64,000 nt of DNA from Aselliscus stoliczkanus. Taxonomy: Eukaryota; Chordata; Mammalia; Chiroptera; Hipposideridae. Positions 46,164 through 57,192 of this stretch are shown here, one piece after another. Both the position numbers and the translations under genes were made by a program. A model generated the notes under the pieces. That model saw only the letters and a program-made list of their open reading frames with translations. It was not told the origin of the DNA and did no database searches. The stretch covers positions 137,667,523-137,731,522 of the forward strand of contig CM066730.1 of assembly GCA_033961575.1 (NCBI GenBank), written 5' to 3'. How positions within the stretch are numbered: position 1 is the stretch's first letter; each line of letters opens with the position of its first letter.

Positions 46164-48500
46164 GAGAACGAGAAAAAAAAATGTCTACAGGACATTCTCC
46201 CTTTCTTCCTTAAGTGTTAGCACAGACAATAACAACAGTCCTCAGAAGAGTGGAGGGTACAGAGCAGAATAATCCCGGATGACATGGCCATTAAGAAAAA
46301 TCCCTTGCAAGAAGTCTCCTGCAAAAGAAGAGTAAAATTATCCTCCATCGCAGGAGATTGAGGTGTTCCTCCACAGAGATTAGGATCTGTACCTCTAGGG
46401 ACTGAGGGTGACTGGGGTTTATTCATGTAGACTTAATAGTAGGTATTGACTTTCCCTTATTCACTCCACAAATGTTTTTTTGGAACTCCATCCATGAACT
46501 GGGAAGGTGGTCAAAGACAGTTTCTTTCCTGTAGTCTTGTAGCAAATAGGACAAGTGAATTAAAAATCTACAATACACTAAAACAAAAATTACAGTTGTG
46601 GGGAATGTAAAGACATTATCCAAGCACAAAATGTGGAAGCAATGAAGCCTAGGAGTCAAGGGTGGGTTTTGGAAAAGCCCAAAGACAAGTGGTTTTTGTA
46701 TGCATACTTTTGAAAAATGACTAGAAATTCACTGCAGACAAATGGGATCAAAGACATTTGATGCATATGCAAAGGCACAAAACTATGAAAGCATATGGTG
46801 CAGCCAGGGGCGCATGAGTGCAGTAGGTCTGAGGTCACAGATGTCAGGCATAGAGGACGGTGCTCAGAGGCCGGGTAGCAGAGGAGCTTGGTTTAGGCTT
46901 TCAAGACCCCTGAATGCCTCTGTGGAGAGAGTTCAGATCCTGTTCTATAAGCCTGTCATTTCCACAGTGGATTTAAATTTGCACCAAGGGTTTCACAAGA
47001 GTCCACTGGCATGCTGAAAAGAATTTCAACTTCTATTATTATTATTGCTACAACAGCCATTAAGATGAAGTGCCCAACAGAACTGAAATAAGAGGATACA
47101 GCATTGAACAATGATTTTCAAAAATAATCAAGTACATCCAACCCACTGCTCTCACCATAGAATACGATTTAGTGCTATAAGGTTTTACACTCTTAACAAC
47201 ATTTTAAACAGTGTCCTTATGTTTAATTCTTTAATTTTATTTCATGTGTTTCATAGCAAACACAATTCATAACTACAGTAATACATATATATGGTCTATA
47301 AATATCTAAATAAACTTATGTTGTGGGTGCATGCTGAAAAATAGTTTCTAATAAATGTGCATAATCAAAACATTTGAAGGCCACTCCACAAACCAGGAAG
47401 GGCCATCAAATTTTTCACGTAAAAACAGTGGTTTATTGCTGACTCTTTTTGAACATATCATTCTGACAACTGTTTGGAGGATGATGAAGGAGAAAAGGAA
47501 TGGAGGCATGGAAACCATTTAGGAGGGTGTGTCAGTAGCCATGGTGGGAAATACGGGTGCCTAAACTAGTTGTTTTCTACTGTTTACACCTCTTAGGATA
47601 AAATGCATTTAAGCCTACCTACCTGAAAGCAAAGGGTACCAGCTTGCTAGTGGGTTGCATGTTCCTAGAGTCTGGGAGATGCGAGGTTAAAAGAAACACT
47701 CCATTCCTCCCAATAAACTCCAGCCTTGGTGGCAAGGACAGGGGTCACACAGACATTTTTAACTGGGTTTCAAAGGTTGTGGGGATTTCTTCTGATAGAA
47801 AAGGAGGCAAAGGCGTTCCAGGCCACAGGATCATACCTGCAGCGCCCCGAGTGAGGAGTGTGTCTGGCATGGTAAGGAATAGAGAGGCGCCCTTACATGG
47901 AACCAGGGATGGACAGGTTAGCTGAACCCATGTTAGAAAGAGCCAAGACGCCACGCTCGCTAAGGAATGTTTATCCTGTCATCAGTTTAAACAATGGATG
48001 CTCTCTAGGAAAACACTGGCATGGCCAGAGTCTCATCAATCCCTCTGAGTCAGGGGACACAGTAGTTGGCAGGAAACAAGGATATAACTTGCTTTTGTCA
48101 TGTTACCCTGTGACCACATGGGGGCGGGCTCAACCCATCGCATCCCAAAGCTTTCTGGCTCAGCTCAGGACTTAATCAGATTTCAACTAATTTTCCAAAT
48201 TATCCCAGTCTTAGGTGCTGTTCTGTGTTGCCTGTCTTTGGGAGAACTAACTTTTCAGAAACAGTGTTTTATGGGCTGTCTTTGATATTCCTCAGGTGAA
48301 ATTCTAACATGTTCTTTTAGTTTTGTAACTGCACCAATGATATACAGATCTTGTAAACACTACTTGCTTTACAAAATGCAGCCTACTTTGCAGCCTCACC
48401 CCATTCCCTCAACTTTACAGATAAGGAAAATAAGCCTCACAGAGGGGTGTGGCCAGAGAAAACACAATACAACTGGGAAATTAAAGGAGCTAGAGAACAA
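46160..48500. other. Intergenic DNA, unassigned
   Basis: No gene recognised. 46400-47100 and 47500-48300 show no family I can name, apart from short MIR-like pieces. Reading frames of about 90 codons here are not supported by anything else. Confidence 0.5.
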
Positions 48501-48509
48501 GAGGAGTGG

Positions 48510-48715
48510 TTGGGAGTGCAGCTCACCTGAGTCCAAATTCTGTCTTTACACTTAATGGATAATAACCTCTGACCAGGGCCTTCACCTCTGCCTCAGCTTT
48601 CCCATCTCACCTTCCTCAGATTAAATTAGTTTCTAAAAATGCTTTTTAAATGCTTCAAATATTGCCAGTACTTAACAAGTACCACGTGCATTAGGTGTTA
48701 TCATTATAATTCCAA
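48510..48715 (+). repeat. MIR SINE
   Basis: 'gcagctcacctgagtccaaa', 'gaccagggccttcacctctg', 'cctcagctttcccatctcac' and 'agtacttaacaagtaccacg'. Confidence 0.65.
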
Positions 48716-48929
48716 AGTTATATTTTCATTTTTTAGAAATCTTTTGGCACTAATGTAAATATAGCAGTTATTGTCTAATGTGTAAAATATTCCATTTTTA
48801 CCATACAAAATCTAATTTTTTCATTGTTATTTTGAATATTTGACCTACTGAATGTTTCTTTCAGACTGCTTTATTTCCTGTGTTTTCTAAAATATGAATT
48901 ATTATTACCCTTTTTTGCATCTGCTGATG

Positions 48930-49350
48930 CAATCAACAAATATTTATTGAGCATCTACTATGTGGTAGTCATTGTTCATAACACCATGAACAAAACAGAT
49001 TTGAAAAGGCACTCCGCCCTTGTAGGGTTTACATTCTCGTGAGGATCACAGGGAGTGAGAATAAAGAAAAATCATAGTGTGTAGTGTGCTAAATGCGAAT
49101 TTATGCTGTAAAGGAAGGAAGAAGGGGAGGAGTTTCAGTTTGGCATAGGGTGGTCAGAAAAATTCTTCCTCAGAAGGTAAGTTCTGAGCCAAGACCGAAG
49201 GCGATTAGGGAGAGAACTGAGCAGGTATCTTGAGGAAGAGTTTTGCAGGTAGAGGAAGCAGCAGGTGCAAACACTGGGAGTCAGGAATGTGCCTGCTGTT
49301 CAAGGACAGCAGCAAGAATGCAGGAAACTGAAGCGGGTGGGGAGGAGTAA
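48930..49350 (-). repeat. L2 LINE 3' end, antisense
   Basis: 'caacaaatatttattgagca', 'tctactatgtggtagtcatt', 'cccttgtagggtttacattc', 'cagaaggtaagttctgagcc', 'gcaggtgcaaacactgggag': clear antisense L2. Confidence 0.85.
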
Positions 49351-49419
49351 CAGACAAAGTCAGGGAGATAAAAGCCCAAAATGAAAGAATTCAAAGGAAA
49401 TGTCCAATATTGTATTATT

Positions 49420-50130
49420 GCAGTCAGGATGATTTTTCTAAGTATGACACAAAACTATGAAGCCCCCCCCCAAAAAAAAAAGATAATTCTGACTACATTA
49501 AAAAATAAATTTTAGCTTTTTATGGCAAAATTTTTTATATGGCAAAAATACAGTAATCAAAGTCAAAGGCCAGGAAATATGTGAGGAGGATATTAGCAAC
49601 ATAAATAACAGATAAAAGTCTAGTTCCATTAATGTGTCATGGTATATACAAATCAGTAAGAAAATGACCAATTGACCAGTAGAAAAAAAACTGGGTGAAG
49701 TTCATGAATTCAAAGACAAATAAATGCAAATTGCTCTTAGAAATTATGTACAACATCTTTTCTGAGCTTAAAAATGATGTAAAGTAATAGAAATAAAATT
49801 GAAATCAAATGCAACCATTTTTCACTTACCCAACTGGCAAATAATCATTAGCTCTGAGTTGACAAGCCTTGAGGAAATCAGTCCGCTTGTACACAGGTAG
49901 TAGAGGCTCTTTGTACAAAATTTGGCCATACTTAGCAGTATTTAAATGGATACGCTCTTTGACCCAATTGTTCTACTTTATAAATTTACCGTACTCACAC
50001 AAGAATTTAAAAATTTAAGAATTTACCCTACTCACACAAGAATTTAAAAATGCATGTACAAACATCCACCCTGAAACATTGTTTATAATATTAAACAGCT
50101 AGAAAAAACATCAATGTTTATTGTAGAGGC
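49420..50130 (+). repeat. L1-type LINE fragment, old
   Basis: 'aaaacataaataacagat', 'aaggccaggaaatatgtgag', 'cagtaagaaaatgaccaatt', 'caaagacaaataaatgcaaa', 'cacttacccaactggcaaat' and 'atccaccctgaaacattgtt' are typical of old L1 3' regions. Subfamily not assigned. Confidence 0.6.
49983..50051 (+). repeat. 37-bp tandem duplication
   Basis: aatttaccgtactcacacaa... is repeated with period 37 (49983-50019 and 50020-50051) with one mismatch in the shared part. It lies in the old L1-type fragment. Confidence 0.93.
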
Positions 50131-50289
50131 ATTATGTGCAGTCATTTTTGAAGCTGCATAAATTTATACATACTTAAATGATTGTTGAGAAATTTTATCA
50201 AGTGAAAATGGCATGGTTTAGTATTATATTTATACCAAGCAACAATCTGTACATTAAAAGGATGACTATGAATACAGATGCATATAAAT

Positions 50290-51185
50290 ATGAAGCTACA
50301 CACTGAATGTTGCCTCCACTGCTCCGCTCCCATTCCTTTAGCACACCACAATCAAGCTTTCCTTCCTGCCTCTCAAATGAGTTACTCTGAGATCCCCAGT
50401 GATTTCTGCATCGACAACTCCAAGTCTCACTTCAGTGTTCTCACTTTATCTCCACAACACACTGACCATTCCCTTCTTCCTGAAAATCTTTCTCTTATGC
50501 CTTCCATGATGCCAGGTTCTCCTTTTTCTCCTCTTACCCCTGTGCAGGCTTGCTCCTTTTCTTGCGACACTTTTTGCAAGATCCTGCCAGCTTCTCTTGC
50601 TAACCTCGCAATCATGGCAGCACTTGTCTAGAGCTGTGGAAATTCTCTGTTTTGTTGCCAAACCTCAACTTCTGATGTACCTTCCCAGAATTGTTATCCT
50701 TCTGCCATCTCTTTTTGAGACTATTGACTGATGTCTGCATTGCTCCAACCTCATGTCCTTCTCTGTTTTCTCATGACAATCTACATGCCTGTATAGCCTC
50801 TGCTAACCACTGCTGCACTTTCAGACTCTCACCCCTGCTAGCAGGTACGAAAGGCTTTCTCTCTGTTGTGCCAGCAGGCTGGTCTTTGTATAAAGACTCC
50901 TGTTGGCTCCTTTTCTCTTCCACCTCTGAGTACTAGCATCCCTGACAGTCTCTTCTAGGACCTCTTTACTCTTCAGTACATACTCCTCCTGTGACATCAC
51001 CCAGTCCCATGACTTAAAAATACTTCTTCCCAGAACACCACACCTGAGCATTCAACTGCCTACTTGATATGTCCACTTGGTTATCTAATAAATGCATCAA
51101 ATTTAACATGGCCCAAAGAGCCACATTTCCCTACTCGAACTTGTTCTTCCTCCAATTTTCCCGATCTCTCCAAAGAGCACTGCTA
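50290..51185 (+). repeat. L2-type LINE ORF fragment
   Basis: Pyrimidine-rich sense text with 'aactccaagtctcacttcag', 'ctctgagtactagcatccct', 'cttgatatgtccacttggtt', 'aaatttaacatggcccaaag', in the style of L2 coding sequence. No intact frame. Confidence 0.6.
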
Positions 51186-51189
51186 CCCA

Positions 51190-51398
51190 CAGTAAAAACA
51201 TTAACTTAGTTTTACTTAATGGTTAAACAGTCATGAGAGAAGACATCCTTGCCTTGTTTCTGATCTTATTGGAAACATATCTAGTTTTTCATCATTATGA
51301 TATTAGCTATAGACTTTTTGTACATGTTCTTTATTAGATTAAAAATATTCCCTGTATTCCTCATTTGCTGAGAGTTTTTATCATAATGGTTTTTTTGG
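51190..51398 (-). mobile_element. L1 LINE ORF2 fragment, antisense, left of the LTR
   Basis: 'catccttgccttgtttctga', 'tcttattggaaacatatcta', 'tagactttttgtacatgttc': antisense L1 reverse-transcriptase region. Resumes after the LTR at 51861. Confidence 0.8.
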
Positions 51399-51860
51399 TG
51401 TGAATGTTAATTTTATATGTCAATTTGACTAAGCCATGAGGTGTCCAGACGTTTGATCAAACATTATCCTTTGTGTCTCTGTAAAACTGTTTTTGGATGA
51501 ATTTAAAATTTAAATCAATAGACTGAGTAAAGTAGATTGTCTTCCCTGACATGGGTGGGTTTCATCCACTTGGTTGAAGCCTGAATAGAACAAGAGACTG
51601 ACTCACCCCTCAATAAGAAGGGTTTCCTCCTGCCTCACTGCCTTGAGCTGGCACATCAATATTTTCCTGCCTTTGGACTTGAATTGACCCATCAGCTCTT
51701 CCTCGGACTCAGATTGGAACTATATCATCAATAGCTCTCCTGGTGTAGTTATATTCCAGGCTGCTGACTGCAGATCTTAGGGTTTGTTAGCCTGAATAAT
51801 CATGTGAGCCAATTTTTTATAAGGTGGGTATATATGTCCTCAGGAGAACCCTAACTAATA
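51399..51860 (+). mobile_element. Solo ERVL LTR (MLT2 type) inside an L1
   Basis: Starts tgtgaatgttaattttatat, then 'caatttgactaagccatgag', 'gtgtccagacgtttgatca', 'gactgagtaaagtagattgt', 'gcctgaatagaacaagaga', 'actgcagatcttagggtt', 'atcatgtgagccaatttttt' and ends ggagaaccctaactaata, matching an MLT2 LTR end to end. TTGG occurs at both edges. An old endogenous retrovirus trace without any viral gene. Confidence 0.88.
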
Positions 51861-52196
51861 GTTGGGGTTTATCAAATGCTTCTGCTGCATCTATTTGATA
51901 TAATCATGTGATTTTTCTTCTTCAGCCTTTTAATGTAAAGTATTACATTAATTTATTTTCAAATGTTCTACCAGCCCTACATACCTGGGATAAATTCAAC
52001 CTCGTCATGCTATATGGCTCTTTTTACCATTGTTATATTTGATTTGCTAATACTCTGTGATCAACATACCAGTACCTACTCTAACATAATTTTAATTGGG
52101 GGTAACATAGTATATCTCTCTCCATCCCTTTAATTTTATCAATTTATGCTCTCATATTTAAAGTGGGTCTCTTGTAGGCAACCTACAGTTGGGTCT
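51861..52196 (-). mobile_element. L1 LINE ORF2 fragment, antisense, right of the LTR
   Basis: 'tatcaaatgcttctgctgca', 'tctatttgatataatcatgt', 'ctgggataaattcaacctcg', 'gtgggtctcttgtaggcaac': direct continuation of the L1 cut at 51398. Confidence 0.82.
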
Positions 52197-52874
52197 TGAT
52201 TTTTTATTGTGGTAAAAAAATATAACATGAGATCTACCTACTTCCTAAGTTTTTGGAGTGTACAGGGTTGTTAATTATAAGCACAATGTTATACAGAAGA
52301 TCTCAAGAACTTTTCCATCTTCATGACTGAAACTCTGTACTCATTGAACAGAAATTTCTGTATTCTCTCCTCCTCCTATTCACTGGCAACCAACATTCAA
52401 CTTTCTTCTATCAGTTGGCTACTTTTGTCGATACCTCATGTAAGTGGGATCTTGCAATATTTGTCCTTCTGTGACAGGCTTATTTTACTTAGCATAAGGT
52501 CCTCAAAGTTCATCCATGTTGTAGGATATGGCAGGATTTCTTTTTGACGGCTGAAAAACATCCCAGTATATGTATATCCCACATTTTCATTATCCATTCA
52601 TCCATTAACATACATTTAGTTTGTTTCTACCTCTTGGCTATTGTGAAAAATGCTGCCATGAATATGGAAATGCAGATATCACTTCAAGATCCTTATTTCA
52701 ATTCTTTTAAATAAATACCCAAAAGTGGGATTGCTGGATCATATGTTAGTCCAACTTTCAGTTTTTTGAGGAACCTCATACTGTGTTTTAGAGTTGCTGC
52801 ACCATTTAGCATTCACATCATGGTGGACAATGGTTCCAATCTCTGTATCTCCTCACTAACATTTGTTATTTTCT

Positions 52875-52875
<1 letters not shown>
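52197..52875 (-). mobile_element. L1 LINE 3' end, antisense (separate insertion)
   Basis: 'aaaatataacatgagatcta', 'gtaagtgggatcttgcaata', 'cttagcataaggtcctcaaa', 'gttcatccatgttgtaggat', 'gggattgctggatcatatgt' and 'cactaacatttgttattttc'. As the 3' end should come first on this strand, it cannot be part of the ORF2 fragment to its left. Confidence 0.87.

Positions 52876-52921
<46 letters not shown>
52876..52921 (+). repeat. (TG)n microsatellite
   Basis: About 23 TG units directly following the antisense L1. Confidence 0.98.
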
Positions 52922-52923
<2 letters not shown>

Positions 52924-53463
52924 AAATAATGACCACCATTATTGACTCAGTGGAAGCAGAAAAGAACAATATTTAAGTAGGGAAGCTTATACTGATCATT
53001 ATAAGCTTTTAAAGTTAAAAATGTCTTCCTTTCCTTTTTTTACTTATCGCAAAATGTCCTGAGAGTATTCATTATGAGAAAGAAAATGCCAATCACACTT
53101 TAAGACCTTACTTTGGAAGGAACTAACGAGAAAGCAAACTGAAAGGTAAGGCTTCATCTTTGTTTTCAAATAAGTGGCCTTAATTTTTCTTCTTATAGAA
53201 GATGTTTAAATTAGTTTGTTATAAATATATCTAAACTATTAGTTTTTCCAGCTTTCAGGTAAAGAGTAGCAATTCACCTATACAAAGTCTATGAGAAGAA
53301 GTCAATAGGTTTCATCAAATCTTAAATGTGACATCATCCATTTAAGACCCTGGCACAATTTCTCACCTGGGGTACTATTTTAATGAAAAAAGAAAAAACT
53401 GTAAAGGAAAGGAGGGCGAAAACTAACCTAAATGTGCATTGATATGGAAATAGGTAAGTAAAT

Positions 53464-53651
53464 TATGCTGTAATAATAGAACTACAATATGATCCAGCAA
53501 TTCCACTTGTGTGTAGTTATCTGAAGAAAACAAAAATACTAACTTGAAAGGATAAATGCACCCACATTTTTTGAAGCACTATTTATAGTAACCAAGATAT
53601 GGAAATAACCTAAATGTCCATTGATGGATGAATGAATAAAAAATAATATGT

Positions 53652-53696
<45 letters not shown>

Positions 53697-54199
53697 GAAT
53701 ATTATTCAGCCATAAAAAAGAATGATCTTGTCATTTGTGACAACATGGGTATATCTCAAGGGTATTATGCTAAGTGAACTAAGTCAGACAGAGAAAGACA
53801 AATAACATACAATCTCACTTATATGTAGAATATTTACAAATTAAAAAAAAACTCAGGGATACAGTGAACAGGTTAATGGTTGCCATAGACAGGGTGTAGA
53901 AGACTGGCAAAATGAACAGAGAGGAGATCCAAATTTCCAGTTATAAGTCCTGGGGATGTAATGCACAGCATGGTGACTGTAGTTAATCATGCCATATTTC
54001 ATATTTGAAAGTTGTATGAGACTAGACCATAGAAACTCTCATCACAAGAAAAATTTTTGTAACTATACATGGTGACAGACATTAACTAGACTTATTGTGG
54101 TGATCGTTTTGCAATCTACACAAATATCAAATCATGACATTATACACCTAAAACTAAATAATGTTATATGTCAGTTACACGTCAATTAAAAAAAAAAGT
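53464..54199 (+). mobile_element. L1 LINE 3' end with a CA expansion
   Basis: 'gatccagcaattccacttgt', 'aacctaaatgtccattgatg', 'gaatattattcagccataaa', 'gtattatgctaagtgaacta', 'aatggttgccatagacagg', 'acattatacacctaaaacta' and a poly(A) at the end. It contains the (CA)n at 53653-53694 at the position where L1 3' ends normally have a short CA/TA run. Confidence 0.92.
53653..53694 (+). repeat. (CA)n microsatellite inside L1
   Basis: About 21 CA units. Confidence 0.98.
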
Positions 54200-54959
54200 G
54201 TCGTGCAATGATAGAATAGTACTTAGCTGTTCAAGTGAATGAACTAAAGCCACATGCACCAACCTGGAGAGATCTCAAACACATAATACTGAGGGGTTTT
54301 TGTTTCTTTGTTTGTTTTAAAACAGTTGTATCATAATTCTTTAAAAATAACAGTTATATAAATATTAGTAACATTGTATGGATGCATAAAAACTGGAGTA
54401 AAATAGGAAGATGTGGGCTGGAAGGATAAAAGCTAAGCTCTGACCAGCATCTCCCTCTGGGCTTTGGACAGATGCCTCCCTTCAGTGTTAATTAAGTGCC
54501 TACTAAGGACTAGGGTCAGTGCTCTGCTTTTTACTCTCCAAAACAGTTACAAATGCAGGACCTCTTTTACATGTTTTGCAGACCGGTGGATTCATTCATT
54601 CGCCACGTATTTCGTGCTTAACCTCTGTTTCCTCAACTGTACGATGGAACTAAGAAGAGCGTCTGCACAATTTTGTCAGAATGAAGCACTTTATGTAAAG
54701 AAGTGAGTGAGCTGCCTGGCATATAATGAGCGCCCAAGAAATGCCAGGTGCTTCTGACAGCTTGACTGTTCACCAGGCACGTTCAGACTCTTGATCCCTG
54801 GGTGAGAAGGACATTGAAAAATCCGGAGCTCAAAAATGTCTCTGGTGCTCTCCTAGATGCATTGAAACCATAAGCCCAAGGGCCTGAAGGGTCTCGGAGA
54901 AAGACTGTCCAAGAACTTGCGGGTTCTCCTGGGAACCTAGGGCTTGACATCTATCTGTC

Positions 54960-55226
54960 TGTCTGGCAGAACAGGTGGCTGGGGGCCCCCCCGGAACAGG
55001 AGGAGACGCTCTAAGAGGGACTGAGGGGGAGGGGAAAATTCCCGGGGCCGGGGGCGGAGCCGGGCGAAGTTCAAGGGCAGGTTTCGGCAGGAAAAGGGTG
55101 CCGCGGAGTGAGGGACTGGGTGGGGCGGGGAGGGATGGCAATACTGCCAGGACAAACAGCAAGGCGGAGACGTCACCCGCTCAGACCTCAGGAGAGCTAG
55201 TGGGCGTCGGAGCCCTGCTTGCCGCG
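54960..55226 (+). promoter_or_regulatory. GC-rich, TATA-less CYP2J promoter and 5' UTR
   Basis: The only long GC-rich, CpG-containing block in the window, ending at the CYP2J start codon. Visible motifs: Sp1-type GC boxes at 55051-55060 (ggggcggagc) and 55122-55130 (ggggcgggg), an NF-kappaB-like GGAAAATTCC at 55033-55042 and a CRE-like GACGTCAC at 55169-55176. No TATA box lies at a suitable distance. GC boxes without TATA agree with what is known of human CYP2J2. The transcription start cannot be placed from sequence alone. Confidence 0.8.
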
Positions 55227-55424
55227 ATGGGCTGCCTGGTAGCTGCCGTCTGGTCCCTACTCAACGCCCGCACTCTCCTGCTGGGAGCCATCGTCTTTCT
55301 GTTCCTGGCCAATTTCTTCAAAAGGCGGCGTCCAAACAACTACCCGCCTGGACCCCCGCTTCTGCCTATCTTTGGAAACTTCTTCCAGATGGACTTTAAG
55401 GAGCCACACCTCTCTCTTCAACAG
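55227..55424 (+). CDS. CYP2J2: Cytochrome P450 family 2 subfamily J, exon 1 (gene continues beyond the window)
   Basis: Sixty-six codons from the ATG at 55227 to the CAG before the GTAGGA donor at 55425. The product is the N-terminal anchor of an ER-bound microsomal P450: a hydrophobic stretch (AVWSLLNARTLLLGAIVFLF, residues 7-26, then LANFF), the basic stop-transfer KRRRP at 32-36, and the proline hinge PPGPP with LPIFGNFFQMDFK after it. These match CYP2J2 (arachidonic-acid epoxygenase and drug oxidase) better than other CYP2 members, notably the ANFFKRRRPxNYPPGP block. The heme-binding exons are not present. In human the start is four codons earlier (MLAAMG); here those codons read CTG CTT GCC GCG, so the first ATG of that context is the second human methionine. 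The neighbour upstream on the same strand is C1orf87, as in human. Orthologue versus tandem paralogue cannot be settled from exon 1. Confidence 0.92.
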
Positions 55425-56439
55425 GTAGGAAGGAGCCAGCGGTGGTGCTGAGCTGCGCCCTATCCCTGACCTGAGGTCCAAGGGCCATCCTCGGGACTGC
55501 GGCCGGAGGATGGGTGGCTCTGCCGCTGATGCCATTGCCCTGGTGAAACCGGCTTTGAGCCTCTCGTTTTCTTTATCATCAACTGACATAATGCTGAAAC
55601 GGTCCCTTCCTAGGGGTGAAACATTGTTAACGGTTGACGATTTAAGTGTGCTAGGTTTGTTACAGTCTTTAACTCATTTAACCCTGTCTTGTTAAATATT
55701 ATCTGAACATCCTATGGTAATGTGATCTCCTTATCCTCTTTAATATTAGTATTCTTGAAAAACTGCTGTATTTTCCTTCTCAGATGTTCCATTCCCCATG
55801 TGTAAAATGATACTACTACTAAATCCTCACCACTTTGAACTGAATTGCTCCCACCACCACAATAACTGAGCCCCTCACATGCAGCCTTCTCTCCCTGCAA
55901 TCCACTCTCACTAATCATTTAAAACTGTCATTCCTCAGTTTACATTTTCTTGCCCCCCTGGCTGCTGAGACTCCTTAGCAGAGTTCAGATTCCTTAGGGA
56001 GCCACTTGGAACCCTTATGACCCAGGCTCTTTCCAATTCTTTATAATCATCTCCCATCAGGGCTCTCTAACTGTAGACACTCTGAATTCCTTCAATTTTC
56101 TCCAACATCCAGAACTTTCTCAACTGATTTCCTGCCTCTCCGCACAGGTACCTTGCTGAGAGACAACACAGTCATAGGTGGTTGCGAAGATTAAATAAAA
56201 AAGGGAATGGTCAATATAACATGGATTATAGTAGGTGCTCAAAAAGTATTAACTCCCCTATCCCTAGAAATGCCTGAAACACTTTAAACACATGCCCATA
56301 TACTCAAGTTCAAGTAAGAGAAGGTTTTATCACTTTCTGGGAGAAACACCCAATTGGTAACACTAAGTTACAGGATTAGTCACAGAATTTTAAAGCTAGG
56401 CTCCTAAACCTGCTCCCTTGTTTAAGAAATTTGTTATTT

Positions 56440-57192
56440 AATTCCAAGTATTGGGCCACTTTTCTGTTTTCTTTCTGGTAATGATTTCCAGTTTGATTCC
56501 ATTATGGTCAGAGGACATACTTTGTATAATTTCAATTTTTAAAAATATGTTGTTTAGCTTTGATCCAAGATACGGTCCCATGCATGCTTGAAAAAAATGA
56601 GCACTGGTTATATGCAGATTTTTGACTGAGCAGGAGGTCTGGGCCTCTAACCCAGGGTCATCTCTATTCTGCTGTTGTTGGGCAGAGTGTTACTGTAAGT
56701 CATTTAGATCTTATTGGGTGCTGGTGTTGTTTAATTCTTCTGTATCCTTGCTGACTTCTTATCTACTGATTGTGTCAAATACTAGGAGAGTCATGTTGAA
56801 GTCTCCAACTATAATTACAGGTTTGTCTATTTCTCTACTCAATACTGGTAGTTTTCCCTTCATGTACTTGGCAGCTCTTTTATTTGGTGCATATGCATTA
56901 AAATTGTTAGGTCATCTTGGTGATTTCACTCTATTATATAGTATCCCTCTTTATCCCTGGTGATTTTCTTTCCCTCAACTTTATCTGATATAATATAATG
57001 ATATCAGCTCTCTTTTGATTAGTATTTGCTTGGTGTATGCTTCTCCAGTGTTTCACTTTTAACCTACTTATATCATTGTAATTGAAATGAGTTTTCTTGT
57101 AGATAGGTCGGTTATTTTTATTCTGCCAATCTCTTTTAATTGGTGAATTTAGATCATTTATATTTAATGTAATTATTGGTATGTTAAGACTT
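56440..57192 (-). mobile_element. L1-derived LINE sequence, antisense, left of the pseudogene
   Basis: 'tttgattccattatggtcag', 'ctgctgttgttgggcagagt', 'gaagtctccaactataatta', 'atcagctctcttttgattag', 'ctgccaatctcttttaattg', as in old L1 internal sequence read backwards. It resumes at 60102 after the retrocopy. Confidence 0.75.

Noticed and set aside
54975..55226. 84-residue N-terminal extension in frame with CYP2J exon 1
   Set aside because: It lies in the promoter; the sequence is Gly/Arg/Ser low complexity and would destroy the N-terminal membrane anchor position. Kept only as a point in the start-codon finding.
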